This document shows, one piece after another, positions 27,711 to 36,918 of a stretch of 45,110 bases of DNA; the stretch's first letter is position 1, and each line of letters begins with the position of its first letter. The position numbers were made by a program, and so were the translations under genes. Under the pieces are notes generated by a model, which had not been told where the DNA came from, searched no databases, and was given only the letters and a program-made list of their open reading frames with translations. The DNA comes from Burkholderiaceae bacterium (GTDB taxonomy: Bacteria > Pseudomonadota > Gammaproteobacteria > Burkholderiales > Burkholderiaceae_C): assembly GCA_013360485.1 (NCBI GenBank), contig JABWBN010000007.1, forward strand, positions 1 through 45,110. Direction: 5' to 3'.

Positions 27711-29252
27711 TCAGCCTTGCGCGGCAACCCGGTCGAGATTGGCGTGCAGCTTGTTCAGCGCGGCCAAGTAGGCCTTGGCGGACGCCACCACGATGTCCGG
27801 GTCGGCTCCGACGCCGTTGACCACCCGGCCGCCGAGTTGCAGGCGCACGGTCACCTCGCCTTGCGATTCTGTGCTGCCGCTGGTGATGGCATTGACCGAA
27901 TAGAGCACCAGTTCGGCGCCACTTTCGACAACCGACTCGATCGCCTTTAGCACCGCATCAACCGGGCCATTGCCCTGGCTGTGCGCATGGTGCTCACGCT
28001 CGCCCACTGCAAAGGCGACATCGGCCTGTGGGCGCTCACCCGTCTCGCTGCGCTGGCTCAGCGACAGCAGCCGGTAGTGCTCGCGTTCGCTGGTGACGCT
28101 CTCGTCGCCGACCAGTGCGACGATGTCCTCGTCAAAAATCTCGCTCTTGCGATCGGCGAGGTCCTTGAACCGGGCGAACGCTGCGTTGACCTCGGCTTCG
28201 GACTCGAGCTCGATGCCCAACTCCTGCAAGCGTTGCTTGAACGCATTGCGACCCGACAGTTTTCCCAGCACGATGCGGTTGGCGCTCCAGCCGACATCCT
28301 CGGCGCGCATGATCTCGTAGGTGTCGCGGGCCTTGAGCACGCCATCTTGATGGATGCCCGACGCATGCGCAAACGCGTTGGCGCCAACCACCGCCTTGTT
28401 GGGTTGCACCACGAACCCGGTGGTCTGGCTGACCATGCGAGATGCCGGCACGATCTGGGTCGTGTCGATGTTGACCTGCAGCCCGAAGTAGTCACGACGC
28501 GTCCGCACCGCCATGACCACTTCCTCCAGCGAGCAGTTCCCTGCGCGCTCGCCCAGTCCGTTGATGGTGCACTCCACCTGGCGCGCACCGCCGAGCTTTA
28601 CGCCGGCCAATGAGTTGGCGACGGCCATGCCCAGGTCGTTGTGGCAGTGCACGCTCCACACCGCCTTGTCCGCGTTGGGAATGCGCTCGCGCAGCGATCG
28701 AATAAAGCTGCCGTAGAGCTCGGGCACCGCATAGCCCACGGTATCGGGAATGTTGATCGTCGTCGCGCCTTCGTCGATCACGGCCTCCAGCACCCGGCAC
28801 AGGAAGTCTGGGTCTGAGCGATATCCGTCCTCGGGCGAAAACTCGATGTCGGCACACAGGTTGCGCGCAAACCGAACGGCCAGGCGAGCCTGCTCGTACA
28901 CCTGATCCGGCGTCATGCGCAGCTTCTTTTCCATGTGCAGTGCGCTGGTGGCGATGAACGTGTGAATGCGCGAGCGCGGCGCCGCGCGCAGCGCCTCCGC
29001 CGCGCGCGAAATGTCGCGGTCGTTGGCCCTGGCAAGCGAACAGACAGTGGATTCGCGGATGTGATCGGCGATCGACTTGACTGCTTCGAAGTCACCGTTG
29101 CTCGATGCTGCGAAGCCCGCCTCGATGACGTCCACCCGCAGCCGCTCGAGTTGCCGCGCGATGCGCAGCTTTTCGTCCTTGGTCATCGAAGCGCCGGGAG
29201 ACTGCTCTCCGTCGCGCAAGGTGGTGTCGAAGATGATGAGTTGGTCGGCCAT
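27711..29252 (-). CDS. leuA: 2-isopropylmalate synthase
   Basis: This 513-residue enzyme condenses acetyl-CoA with 2-oxoisovalerate, the first committed step to leucine. The N-terminal TIM barrel begins [19 protein letters not shown] (metal and substrate site), with [18 protein letters not shown] (about 200) and [19 protein letters not shown] giving the metal histidines and the HMGL-type signature. The C-terminal regulatory domain (about 395-513) senses leucine. ATG 29252 has AGGAG seven bases upstream; the frame extends to 29294, but that part lies in the leader RNA. It is controlled by the attenuator at 29317-29435 and ends at a strong terminator. Confidence 0.97.
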   Translation of the reverse strand: MADQLIIFDTTLRDGEQSPGASMTKDEKLRIARQLERLRVDVIEAGFAASSNGDFEAVKSIADHIRESTVCSLARANDRDISRAAEALRAAPRSRIHTFIATSALHMEKKLRMTPDQVYEQARLAVRFARNLCADIEFSPEDGYRSDPDFLCRVLEAVIDEGATTINIPDTVGYAVPELYGSFIRSLRERIPNADKAVWSVHCHNDLGMAVANSLAGVKLGGARQVECTINGLGERAGNCSLEEVVMAVRTRRDYFGLQVNIDTTQIVPASRMVSQTTGFVVQPNKAVVGANAFAHASGIHQDGVLKARDTYEIMRAEDVGWSANRIVLGKLSGRNAFKQRLQELGIELESEAEVNAAFARFKDLADRKSEIFDEDIVALVGDESVTSEREHYRLLSLSQRSETGERPQADVAFAVGEREHHAHSQGNGPVDAVLKAIESVVESGAELVLYSVNAITSGSTESQGEVTVRLQLGGRVVNGVGADPDIVVASAKAYLAALNKLHANLDRVAAQG

Positions 29253-29316
29253 GGTGGCGCTCCTGGGCAACTGTGAGGCTGTGAAGTGAGGCAACCCGCG
29301 AATGCCAGAAAGACAA

Positions 29317-29346
29317 ACGGCCCGCTGCGGGTTGCAAACGGGCCGT
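29317..29346 (-). terminator. Attenuator terminator of leuA
   Basis: ACGGCCCG and CGGGCCGT form an 8-bp perfect stem with a 14-base loop, followed by the T-rich TTGTCTTTC. It lies 29 bases after the leader-peptide stop. CGGGCTCGT at 29379-29387, at the end of the leader peptide, can pair with the 5' arm with a single bulge and act as antiterminator. Confidence 0.8.
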
Positions 29347-29375
29347 GAGATCGGAAGACGAACAGACGTGAGCGA

Positions 29376-29435
29376 TCAACGAGCCCGTGGAACTCCTAGA
29401 AGAAGCACTAGCGCGATCGCGGACCGGAACGTCAT
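29376..29435 (-). CDS. leuL: leuA leader peptide (attenuation)
   Basis: This 19-residue open frame reads MTFRSAIALVLLLGVPRAR and lies between pssA and leuA. Codons 9-13 are CTA GTG CTT CTT CTA. Four of these five are leucine codons of the CTA/CTT kinds, which are rare in such a GC-rich genome. This is the classic design for sensing charged tRNA-Leu: a ribosome stalled there leaves CGGGCTCGT (29379-29387) free to pair with the terminator arm, and leuA is transcribed. With leucine plentiful the ribosome runs to the stop, covers that segment, and the terminator forms. It is too short for ordinary gene finding. No clear ribosome site is seen. Confidence 0.87.
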   Translation of the reverse strand: MTFRSAIALVLLLGVPRAR

Positions 29436-29459
29436 GGCGCACAGTCTAGCACGGCGCCA

Positions 29460-30302
29460 TCAGCGGTGCAGTCCCCGCTCGTCGGGCTCATCGGTCGATG
29501 TCGCGATCACGCTGACCGGCTTGCCCTTCATGCGCCGCCAGATGTAGACGCCATAGCCCGACAGGCCATACACGATGAAGAGCGTGAAGAGCATTCCAGG
29601 AACGTGCAGGTTGATCAGCGCGATCACCAGCGCAATGGCCACAATCACCACGAACGGTACCGAGCGCCTGAAGCTCACGTCCTTGAAGCTGTAGAACGGC
29701 ACGTTGGTCACCATGGTCAGGCCCGCATAGAGCGTGATGCCGAAGGTCAGCCAGACCAGCCAGGTGATCTCGCGTATACCCCCTCGGTAGCCGGCGTCGT
29801 CCATGATCCAGATGAAGCCGGTGACCAGTGCCGCAGCCGCGGGGCTGGGCAACCCCTGGAAGAAGCGCCGGTCGACGACCGCGATGTTGGTGTTGAAGCG
29901 TGCCAGCCTCAGCGCCGCGCAGGCGCAGTAGACGAACGCAGCAATCCAGCCGGGCTTGCCCAAACCCTTGAGTGCCCACTCGTAGACGATGAGCGCTGGT
30001 GCCGCGCCAAAACTCACCATGTCCGACAGGCTGTCCATCTGCTCGCCGAACGCACTTTGGGTGTGCGTCATGCGTGCGACGCGCCCGTCCAGGCTGTCGA
30101 GCACCATCGCGCAGAACACCCCGATGGCCGCCTGCTCGAAGCGGCCGTTCATCGCCATCACGATGGCATAGAAGCCGCCGAACAGCGCTGCCAGCGTGAA
30201 GAGGTTAGGCAGGATGTAGATGCCCTTGCGGCGCGGCCGCACAGGCGCTTCCACTGCATCCGCCGCGTCGTGCTCGTCGACTGGATCCTGGGGTTCATTC
30301 AT
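29460..30302 (-). CDS. pssA: CDP-diacylglycerol--serine O-phosphatidyltransferase
   Basis: This 280-residue integral membrane enzyme makes phosphatidylserine, the precursor of phosphatidylethanolamine. The CDP-alcohol phosphotransferase motif D-G-x2-A-R-x8-G-x3-D-x3-D is complete (DSLDGRVARM, then GEQMDSLSD) near residues 75-100. About eight hydrophobic segments follow, starting with NLFTLAALFGGFYAIVMAM. The start is ATG 30302 (MNEPQDPVDEH). It is the bacterial type II (Bacillus-like) enzyme, not the E. coli PssA. It stands between ilvC and leuA, a lipid gene inside an amino acid operon, as is known for beta-proteobacteria. The psd gene that often precedes it there is absent. Confidence 0.94.
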   Translation of the reverse strand: MNEPQDPVDEHDAADAVEAPVRPRRKGIYILPNLFTLAALFGGFYAIVMAMNGRFEQAAIGVFCAMVLDSLDGRVARMTHTQSAFGEQMDSLSDMVSFGAAPALIVYEWALKGLGKPGWIAAFVYCACAALRLARFNTNIAVVDRRFFQGLPSPAAAALVTGFIWIMDDAGYRGGIREITWLVWLTFGITLYAGLTMVTNVPFYSFKDVSFRRSVPFVVIVAIALVIALINLHVPGMLFTLFIVYGLSGYGVYIWRRMKGKPVSVIATSTDEPDERGLHR

Positions 30303-30368
30303 GGGCGGCGAGCATACAGCAGCGCGCACCTGTGCAGCGCGAGCTTCCTGCGCCACCCGGAACGCGCG

Positions 30369-30388
30369 CCCCCCGAGGCAGCGGGGGG
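30369..30388 (-). other. GC hairpin between ilvC and pssA
   Basis: CCCCCCG and CGGGGGG (7 bp) flank a six-base loop, in the 99 bases between the ilvC stop and the pssA start. There is no T run. It may mark a removed gene boundary or a partial terminator. Confidence 0.4.
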
Positions 30389-30401
30389 GCAGACGCCAGC
30401 C

Positions 30402-31947
<1,546 letters not shown>

Positions 31948-31975
31948 GAGTGTTCCTCCTGGCGGACCCTCGAAC

Positions 31976-31995
31976 CCGGCAGCGGTAACTGCCGG
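31976..31995 (-). other. Hairpin between ilvI and ilvH
   Basis: A 7-bp perfect stem CCGGCAG/CTGCCGG with a six-base loop lies in the 167-base gap between ilvI and ilvH. No T run follows, so it is more likely a processing or stability element than a terminator. Confidence 0.4.
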
Positions 31996-32114
31996 CTCCT
32001 GGCCGCGCCGTCAGAAGCGTTGAGAGAAATGTCGTCCGGGCCCGCGGGCGCCCCTCGGGTTGGCCAGCCGTACTGGTCGCGGTAGCGACCGGAGCTCGCC
32101 CACCCTCGGCAGCG

Positions 32115-33896
32115 TCACAGTTCCTCGGACCCCAGCAGCATCTCGGTGATGCCCTTTCCCGCCTGCACCATGGGCCAGACGTTCTCGGTCGGGTCGGTGC
32201 GCACGTCGAGGAACACGGTGCGGTCTTTCAAGCGCAGCAGTTCCTTGAGCGCAGGCTCCACTTCGGACGGCTTGTCGATGCGGATGCCGACGTGCCCGTA
32301 GGCCTCGGCCAACTTCACGAAGTCGGGCAATGCATCCATGTAGCTGTGCGAATAGCGTCCGCCGTAGTCGAGCTGTTGCCACTGCCGCACCATGCCGAGA
32401 TAGCGGTTGTTCAAGGAGACAATCTTCACCGGCGTGTTGTACTGCGCGCAGGTCGAGAGCTCCTGGATGCACATCTGGATCGACCCCTCGCCCGTGATGC
32501 AGACGACTTCGGACTCCGGCTTGGCCAGCTTGATGCCCATGGCATACGGCAAGCCCACCCCCATGGTTCCAAGCCCGCCGGAGTTGATCCAGCGTCGCGG
32601 CTCCTCGAACCGGTAGAACTGAGCCGCCCACATCTGGTGTTGGCCGACGTCAGAAGTGATGTAGACGTCCTGCCCACGGGTAAGCTCGCCCAGGGTCTCG
32701 ACCACATACTGGGGCTTGATCACGTCGGTGCTGCGCTTGTAGGCCAGGCATTCGCGCTTGCGCCACTCGTTGATCTGCGACCACCAGGACGACAGCGCGC
32801 CCACGTCCGGCCGCGCCGGGTTCTCACGCAGGTGTGCAAGCATCTCCTGCAGCACGTCCTTGGTGTCGCCCACGATGGGAATGTCCACCCGAACGCGCTT
32901 CGAGATCGACGACGGATCGATGTCGATGTGAATGATCTTGCGCTCGACCTGCGCGAAGTGCTTCGGGTTGCCGATCACGCGATCGTCGAAGCGTGCGCCC
33001 ACCGCAAGCAGCACATCACAGTGCTGCATGGTCATGTTGGCCTCGTAGGTTCCGTGCATCCCGAGCATGCCCAGGAACTTCGGGTCGCTCGCCGGCGTGG
33101 AACCCAGCCCCATCAGGGTGTTGGTGCACGGAAATCCGAGGACGTCGGCCAGTTCGCGCAATTCCGCGGTTGCGTTGCCGAGGATCACCCCACCGCCGGT
33201 GTAGATGTAGGGCCGCTTGGCGCCCAGCAGCAACTGCATGGCCTTGCGGATCTGGCCGCCATGGCCCTTTTTGGCAGGGCTGTATGAGCGCATCTCGACC
33301 CGCTCGGGATAGCTGAACGAACACGTCTTGACCGAGACATCCTTGGGCACATCGACAACCACCGGGCCCGGACGGCCGGTGCGGGCAATGTGGAATGCCT
33401 TCTTCATCGTGGCAGCCAAGTCGCGCACGTCCTTCACGAGGAAATTGTGCTTGACGACCGGGCGTGTGATGCCGACGGTGTCGCACTCCTGGAAGGCATC
33501 CAGGCCAATCGCTGGTGTGGGAACTTGCCCGGTGACGATCACCATCGGGATGGAATCCATGTACGCCGTGGCGATGCCGGTCACAGCGTTGGTGACGCCG
33601 GGGCCGGACGTCACCAGTGCGACGCCGACCTCCCCGGTAGCCCGCGCGTAGCCATCGGCCGCGTGCACGGCCGCCTGCTCATGGCGAACCAATACGTGCT
33701 GGATCGACTCCTGCTTGTACAGGGCGTCGTAGATGTAGAGCACCGCGCCACCTGGGTAGCCCCAGATGTACTTGACGCCCTCTGCCTGCAGGCAGCGGAC
33801 GATGATTTCCGAGCCGTTGATCTCGGTGGAATGGGTGGGGGGGGAATGCGGCTGTGCCGATGCGGCACGCTTGACTTCCGCGGCAGACATGTCCAT
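32115..33896 (-). CDS. ilvI: Acetolactate synthase catalytic (large) subunit
   Basis: This 593-residue ThDP/FAD enzyme makes acetolactate from two pyruvates (or acetohydroxybutyrate), the first common step to valine, leucine and isoleucine. The N-terminal ThDP Pyr domain has EGVKYIWGYPGGAVLYIYD (family G-Y-P-G-G, about 60-78) and the conserved VLVRHEQAAVHAADGYARA with the catalytic Glu. The C-terminal ThDP domain has ITGEGSIQMCIQEL and SLNNRYLGMVRQW; the usual GDG is GEG here. ATG 33896 has AGAGG upstream; the frame extends to 33956. The operon leader before it is interrupted by the group II intron. Confidence 0.97.
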   Translation of the reverse strand: MDMSAAEVKRAASAQPHSPPTHSTEINGSEIIVRCLQAEGVKYIWGYPGGAVLYIYDALYKQESIQHVLVRHEQAAVHAADGYARATGEVGVALVTSGPGVTNAVTGIATAYMDSIPMVIVTGQVPTPAIGLDAFQECDTVGITRPVVKHNFLVKDVRDLAATMKKAFHIARTGRPGPVVVDVPKDVSVKTCSFSYPERVEMRSYSPAKKGHGGQIRKAMQLLLGAKRPYIYTGGGVILGNATAELRELADVLGFPCTNTLMGLGSTPASDPKFLGMLGMHGTYEANMTMQHCDVLLAVGARFDDRVIGNPKHFAQVERKIIHIDIDPSSISKRVRVDIPIVGDTKDVLQEMLAHLRENPARPDVGALSSWWSQINEWRKRECLAYKRSTDVIKPQYVVETLGELTRGQDVYITSDVGQHQMWAAQFYRFEEPRRWINSGGLGTMGVGLPYAMGIKLAKPESEVVCITGEGSIQMCIQELSTCAQYNTPVKIVSLNNRYLGMVRQWQQLDYGGRYSHSYMDALPDFVKLAEAYGHVGIRIDKPSEVEPALKELLRLKDRTVFLDVRTDPTENVWPMVQAGKGITEMLLGSEEL

Positions 33897-33982
33897 TTCG
33901 AACCTCTGTGAATTTCTCTGACGAAAAACCATCGGTGCCCCTCCTCGCGCCCTCATGAGGCGGAATCAGAACCTGCGCGATC

Positions 33983-34013
33983 AAAAACGGCGACTCCCGG
34001 GGTCGGTGAGCCG
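33983..34013 (-). terminator. Probable attenuator terminator of the ilv leader
   Basis: On the minus strand a stem CGGC/GCCG and an inner GAC/GTC with a seven-base loop stand directly before five T. It lies about 87 bases upstream of the ilvI ATG, between the intron 3' end and ilvI. It fits an attenuator at the end of the ilv leader RNA, though the stem is broken by a five-base bulge. Confidence 0.5.
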
Positions 34014-34077
34014 GCTTGAGACCTCAATCGCTTTGTGGAGGGTAGGGACAGACCATTGCTGGCCCATCCCCCCCTAA

Positions 34078-34111
34078 GAACCGGACGTGCCTCTTTCGAG
34101 GCATCCGGCTC
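34078..34111 (-). ncRNA. Group II intron domain V
   Basis: A 34-nt hairpin starting GAGCCGGATGCCTCGAAAG and ending GGCACGTCCGGTTC has the catalytic triad and GAAA tetraloop pattern of bacterial group II introns. Domain VI follows at about 34035-34073 with the stem GGGGGGGATGGG / CCCTACCC. It marks the 3' part of the ribozyme. Confidence 0.92.
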
Positions 34112-34173
34112 ACGCACATCACTTGCTTGTAACCAGCCTCGAGTTTACCCGAAGCGGTTAACAAGCCGAAGCC

Positions 34174-35874
34174 TCATTCCGAGGCCGGCTTCGCAACGGT
34201 CAAACCGTTGGCATGCACTCTGGCGTGGCACACCGGATGCAGCAGCACCCGGTTGGACAACGAGTCCGACCCACCCGCCACCCGATGGATCAGGTGGTGG
34301 TCGTGCCAGCCCGTCTCTTCCGACAAGACGCCGCCGCAGAGGGCGCACTGCCCGTGCTGGGACAGGAACAGCGAGGCCCACTGCCGCCGGTACGCCATGC
34401 TTCGCTGCAGGCGCCGTGAGCGCAGGTCTTCGCCGTATGCCTCCCACCGCGGATCAAAGGGGTTGTAGCCGCCCTTGACCTTCTGGTGTCGCACGATGGC
34501 CGTATCGGCGAGCCGATACAGGCGCGACCATCTCGGCGTGTCGTCCTCGACCGGAACCCGAACTGCAAATTCCGGCCTGCCGTCGACGGAGGGCCAGTAC
34601 TTCGTGGCCACCCATCTCGGGTTCTTGTTCGGATGTCTCCGACGTGCCCAGCGCGTCAACCGCCACCACAGCAGCGAGTCGAGTCTGCTGAACGTCTCCT
34701 TCGCGACCACCGGCTGGTGGTACCTCGCCCAGCCCCGCAGGACCGGGTTCAGCAGCTGGATGAGCTCCGCCTGCTTCACCGTCTTGTGCGACACGACGAT
34801 CTCCTTCACCTTGCCATAGAACGCTTGCACGTTCTTCTTGCTCGGCTTGATCAGCAGGGTTCCCGAGTACTTCCGGAAATTCCAACCGAGGAAATCGAAT
34901 CCCTGGTCGATGTGTGTGACTCGCGTCTTCGCCGGCGACAGTCGCAGCCCTCGTTGTGCGAGGAACGCTTCCATCCACGGCCGGACTTGCGTCTCCAGGA
35001 AGTCTTTCGACATCCCGGTGATCACGAAGTCGTCGGCGTACCGGACCACATTGACCTTGAGCTTCTCGACCTTGGACTTGCCCAGCGCCGCACCGAGGTG
35101 CGCCAGCAGACCCGTCTCCAGTCCGTTCAGTGCCACGTTCGCCAGGGTTGGCGAGATGATGCCGCCTTGCGGCGTGCCTGCTTCGGGGGCCGTCAGTTGG
35201 CCTTTGTAGACCACTCCGGACTTCAACCACTGGTGGACGATTCGCTTGTCCATCCGCGTGTGCTGAACGAGCCACGCATGGTTGATGTGGTCAAAGCAGC
35301 CCTCGATGTCCGCTTCCAGGACCCAGGGGGCCGAGGCCTTCCGGGCGAGGCAGATGAACAACTGGCTCATGGCATCGGCCGTCGAGCGATTGCGCCGAAA
35401 GCCGTAGCTGTTCGGGTCGCTCTGCGACTCCACGACGGGCTCCAGGCCCAGCAGGTGGAGAGCCTGCATCGCCCGGTCGCGCATCGTCGGAATGCCCAGC
35501 GGGCGCTCCTTGCCGTTGGCCTTGGGGATGTAGACCCGCCGTAGAGGCGCGGGCCGGTACCCCCGTTGCTGCTTCAACTGGTCGACGGCCGACCATTTGC
35601 AGGCCGGCGTGTCCCACAGCTCGCGGTCGACGCCTGCCGTCCGCTTGCCTTGGTTCTCTGTCACCCGTCGCACCGCCAGTGCCCTGGCGGAGAACGAGCG
35701 GGTCAGCGACCGCTGCAGGGCTTTCACCCGGCGGTAGTCGCCTTCCTGCGTTGCCTTCGCTATCCGCATCTGCATCGTCCTCACCTGTCGGTCAACTCGC
35801 CGCCAATCGATGGCGTGCCAGGCGTCTGGCAGGTGCGAAGACGCAGAACCATCGGGATCGATGATTTCTTCCAT
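34174..35874 (-). CDS. ltrA: Group II intron reverse transcriptase/maturase with HNH endonuclease
   Basis: This 566-residue protein is encoded in intron domain IV. The N-terminal RT0 region (about 20-85, ending GKRTAGVDREL) precedes the fingers and palm, with GIPTMRDRAMQALHLLGLEP, the LEADIEGCFDHI motif (about 187-198) and the catalytic YADD at 279-282. The maturase X domain follows with GWARYHQPVVAKETF. The C-terminal HNH endonuclease has CALCGG then GWHDHHLIHRVAGGSDSLSN and HPVCHARVHANG. Such proteins splice their intron and insert it into DNA. ATG 35874 has GAGG five bases upstream; the frame continues to 35958 without a ribosome site. All catalytic residues are present. Confidence 0.95.
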   Translation of the reverse strand: MEEIIDPDGSASSHLPDAWHAIDWRRVDRQVRTMQMRIAKATQEGDYRRVKALQRSLTRSFSARALAVRRVTENQGKRTAGVDRELWDTPACKWSAVDQLKQQRGYRPAPLRRVYIPKANGKERPLGIPTMRDRAMQALHLLGLEPVVESQSDPNSYGFRRNRSTADAMSQLFICLARKASAPWVLEADIEGCFDHINHAWLVQHTRMDKRIVHQWLKSGVVYKGQLTAPEAGTPQGGIISPTLANVALNGLETGLLAHLGAALGKSKVEKLKVNVVRYADDFVITGMSKDFLETQVRPWMEAFLAQRGLRLSPAKTRVTHIDQGFDFLGWNFRKYSGTLLIKPSKKNVQAFYGKVKEIVVSHKTVKQAELIQLLNPVLRGWARYHQPVVAKETFSRLDSLLWWRLTRWARRRHPNKNPRWVATKYWPSVDGRPEFAVRVPVEDDTPRWSRLYRLADTAIVRHQKVKGGYNPFDPRWEAYGEDLRSRRLQRSMAYRRQWASLFLSQHGQCALCGGVLSEETGWHDHHLIHRVAGGSDSLSNRVLLHPVCHARVHANGLTVAKPASE

Positions 35875-36512
35875 GCTGTCCTCGTTGGTGAACCCGCCGC
35901 AGACGCACTTCTCCCCCGAGGGGAGGTGCATCCCCTCGGGGTGTCTAGAACTCAGCAACCGGCTAACGACGGTTGCACGACGTGGAAGTGGGCCTGCTTT
36001 CGCAGCGGGGCATGGCGACCCCTATCCCGACCGCTACGGCAGGGCCTTCGCTTTCTCCACGATCCCATACCCCCTCATCCGACAGGTCGCCTTGCGGCTT
36101 CCCTGCCCGTTCACCGAGGTGATCGGGCGGACAATGGGGCTTACCACGTTCCTCTGATGGCCGACAACGCGGTGGTGATCCGCGCCGTCTCTCCGTTTAG
36201 GGCCCGTCTATCCCGGGGCTGCAGCGTCAGCGACGTGCTCCGGCCTCGCACTGGAGCATCCTGGCAGCGTGCCGTTTGGCTATGGCCTGACAGCAGGTTT
36301 GGCCACTCAATGCTTACCCGGGTTCAGACGACGGTTCACTTACGTTGCCCATGCGGAACTCGCCTGGCCTCTCATCCGCCGTCCTGCTGGCAGAGTCCGT
36401 GGTCGTCCTCGCGGATCGAGCCACGCCACCGAAGTGGGAGACGTTGTCGGATGGGCTTCACACAAGGCCGTTGCCAGCCTTGCATGCCATCCTAGGCGAC
36501 TGTTGGTCGCAC

Positions 36513-36812
36513 AACAGGTCACGGCACCGGCGAGCCGGGCGTGACAAGGCACTCAGAGACTTGATCGCTCTTGAAAGACCCGTCTCCCGACGGTGCACGC
36601 CCGCGTTCTGCCCAGGGCAGTTGCGGTGCGCGCCTCTCTCACGGTCTGCCTGGAGAAACCCCAGGCATTCCGTCAACGATCCGCCAAAGGCGGATGCACT
36701 TCGTGGGCCTGTCAGCCCGTGATCAGAGCCAAGGCCCCGATCGCTCTTGAAATGCTGCTTAACCCCGCAGCTAGGGAAGAGCGACACCACGTGTCGCACG
36801 CGAAGCAGCATT
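36513..36812 (-). ncRNA. Structured leader RNA of the ilvIHC operon (5' exon of the intron)
   Basis: These 300 bases between the sigma gene and the intron hold many perfect RNA stems on the ilv strand. The outer arm AATGCTGCTT/AAGCAGCATT (36803-36812 with 36751-36760) encloses the hairpin GCGACAC/GTGTCGC (36781-36797). Further stems are at 36721-36742 (10 bp), 36679-36695, 36648-36666, 36608-36620 and 36518-36545. GTCGCTCTT (36777-36785) can instead pair with AAGAGCGAT (36740-36748), which breaks the inner hairpin and makes a pseudoknot with the outer arm. No leader peptide rich in Ile, Val or Leu with a near stop codon was found. I cannot name a known family. Betaproteobacterial ilv leader motifs exist in Rfam and should be compared. 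Confidence 0.55.
36563..36752. repeat. 14-bp direct repeat inside the ilv leader
   Basis: GATCGCTCTTGAAA occurs at 36563-36576 and again at 36739-36752, identical over exactly 14 bases, with 162 bases between. Both copies contain the segment that can pair with GTCGCTCTT in the leader. It could be a duplicated regulatory arm or the trace of an insertion. Confidence 0.6.
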
Positions 36813-36864
36813 ATTGCATCAGTTGCCAGACAACCTGACCCTGCGGTGATCCGTATGGAGCCGA

Positions 36865-36873
36865 TGACATAAT
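36865..36873 (+). promoter_or_regulatory. Possible extended -10 promoter of the sigma-factor gene
   Basis: TGACATAAT resembles an extended -10 box (TGn-TATAAT) and stands 45 bases before the TTG start of the sigma gene. No good -35 box is seen at 17 bases, which an extended -10 can do without. Weak evidence. Confidence 0.35.
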
Positions 36874-36918
36874 CGCGCCCGCTCTCGCCCGGCCCGTTGC
36901 ACCCCGGGCAGGTCAGCC

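Larger units (their letters stand above)
34035..36512 (-). mobile_element. Group II intron with its own reverse transcriptase/maturase
   Basis: A complete intron of about 2.48 kb, on the same strand as ilvI. The 5' end begins GTGCGACC at 36512. The upstream exon ends CCGTGACCTGTT, and within domain I CACGG (36397-36401, EBS2) and AGCAGG (36383-36388, EBS1) pair with CCGTG (positions -12 to -8, IBS2) and CCTGTT (-6 to -1, IBS1): 11 pairs, one of them G-U, in the canonical places. Domains I-III fill 640 bases, the open frame lies in domain IV, domain V is at 34078-34111, and domain VI follows with a bulged A at 34043. The 3' end is inferred (about 34035-34037). All parts seem intact, so it should splice and may still move. 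Confidence 0.88.

Noticed and set aside
34486-35544. Open frame antisense to the intron reverse transcriptase
   Set aside because: It has no recognisable motif; the minus strand has the YADD and HNH motifs.
36793-36799. A second GTGCGAC sequence (minus strand) as the intron 5' end
   Set aside because: It would put 925 bases before the maturase start, too long for domains I-III, and no matching EBS pair for its upstream exon was found in domain I. The GTGCGACC at 36512 has 11 pairs of IBS-EBS support.
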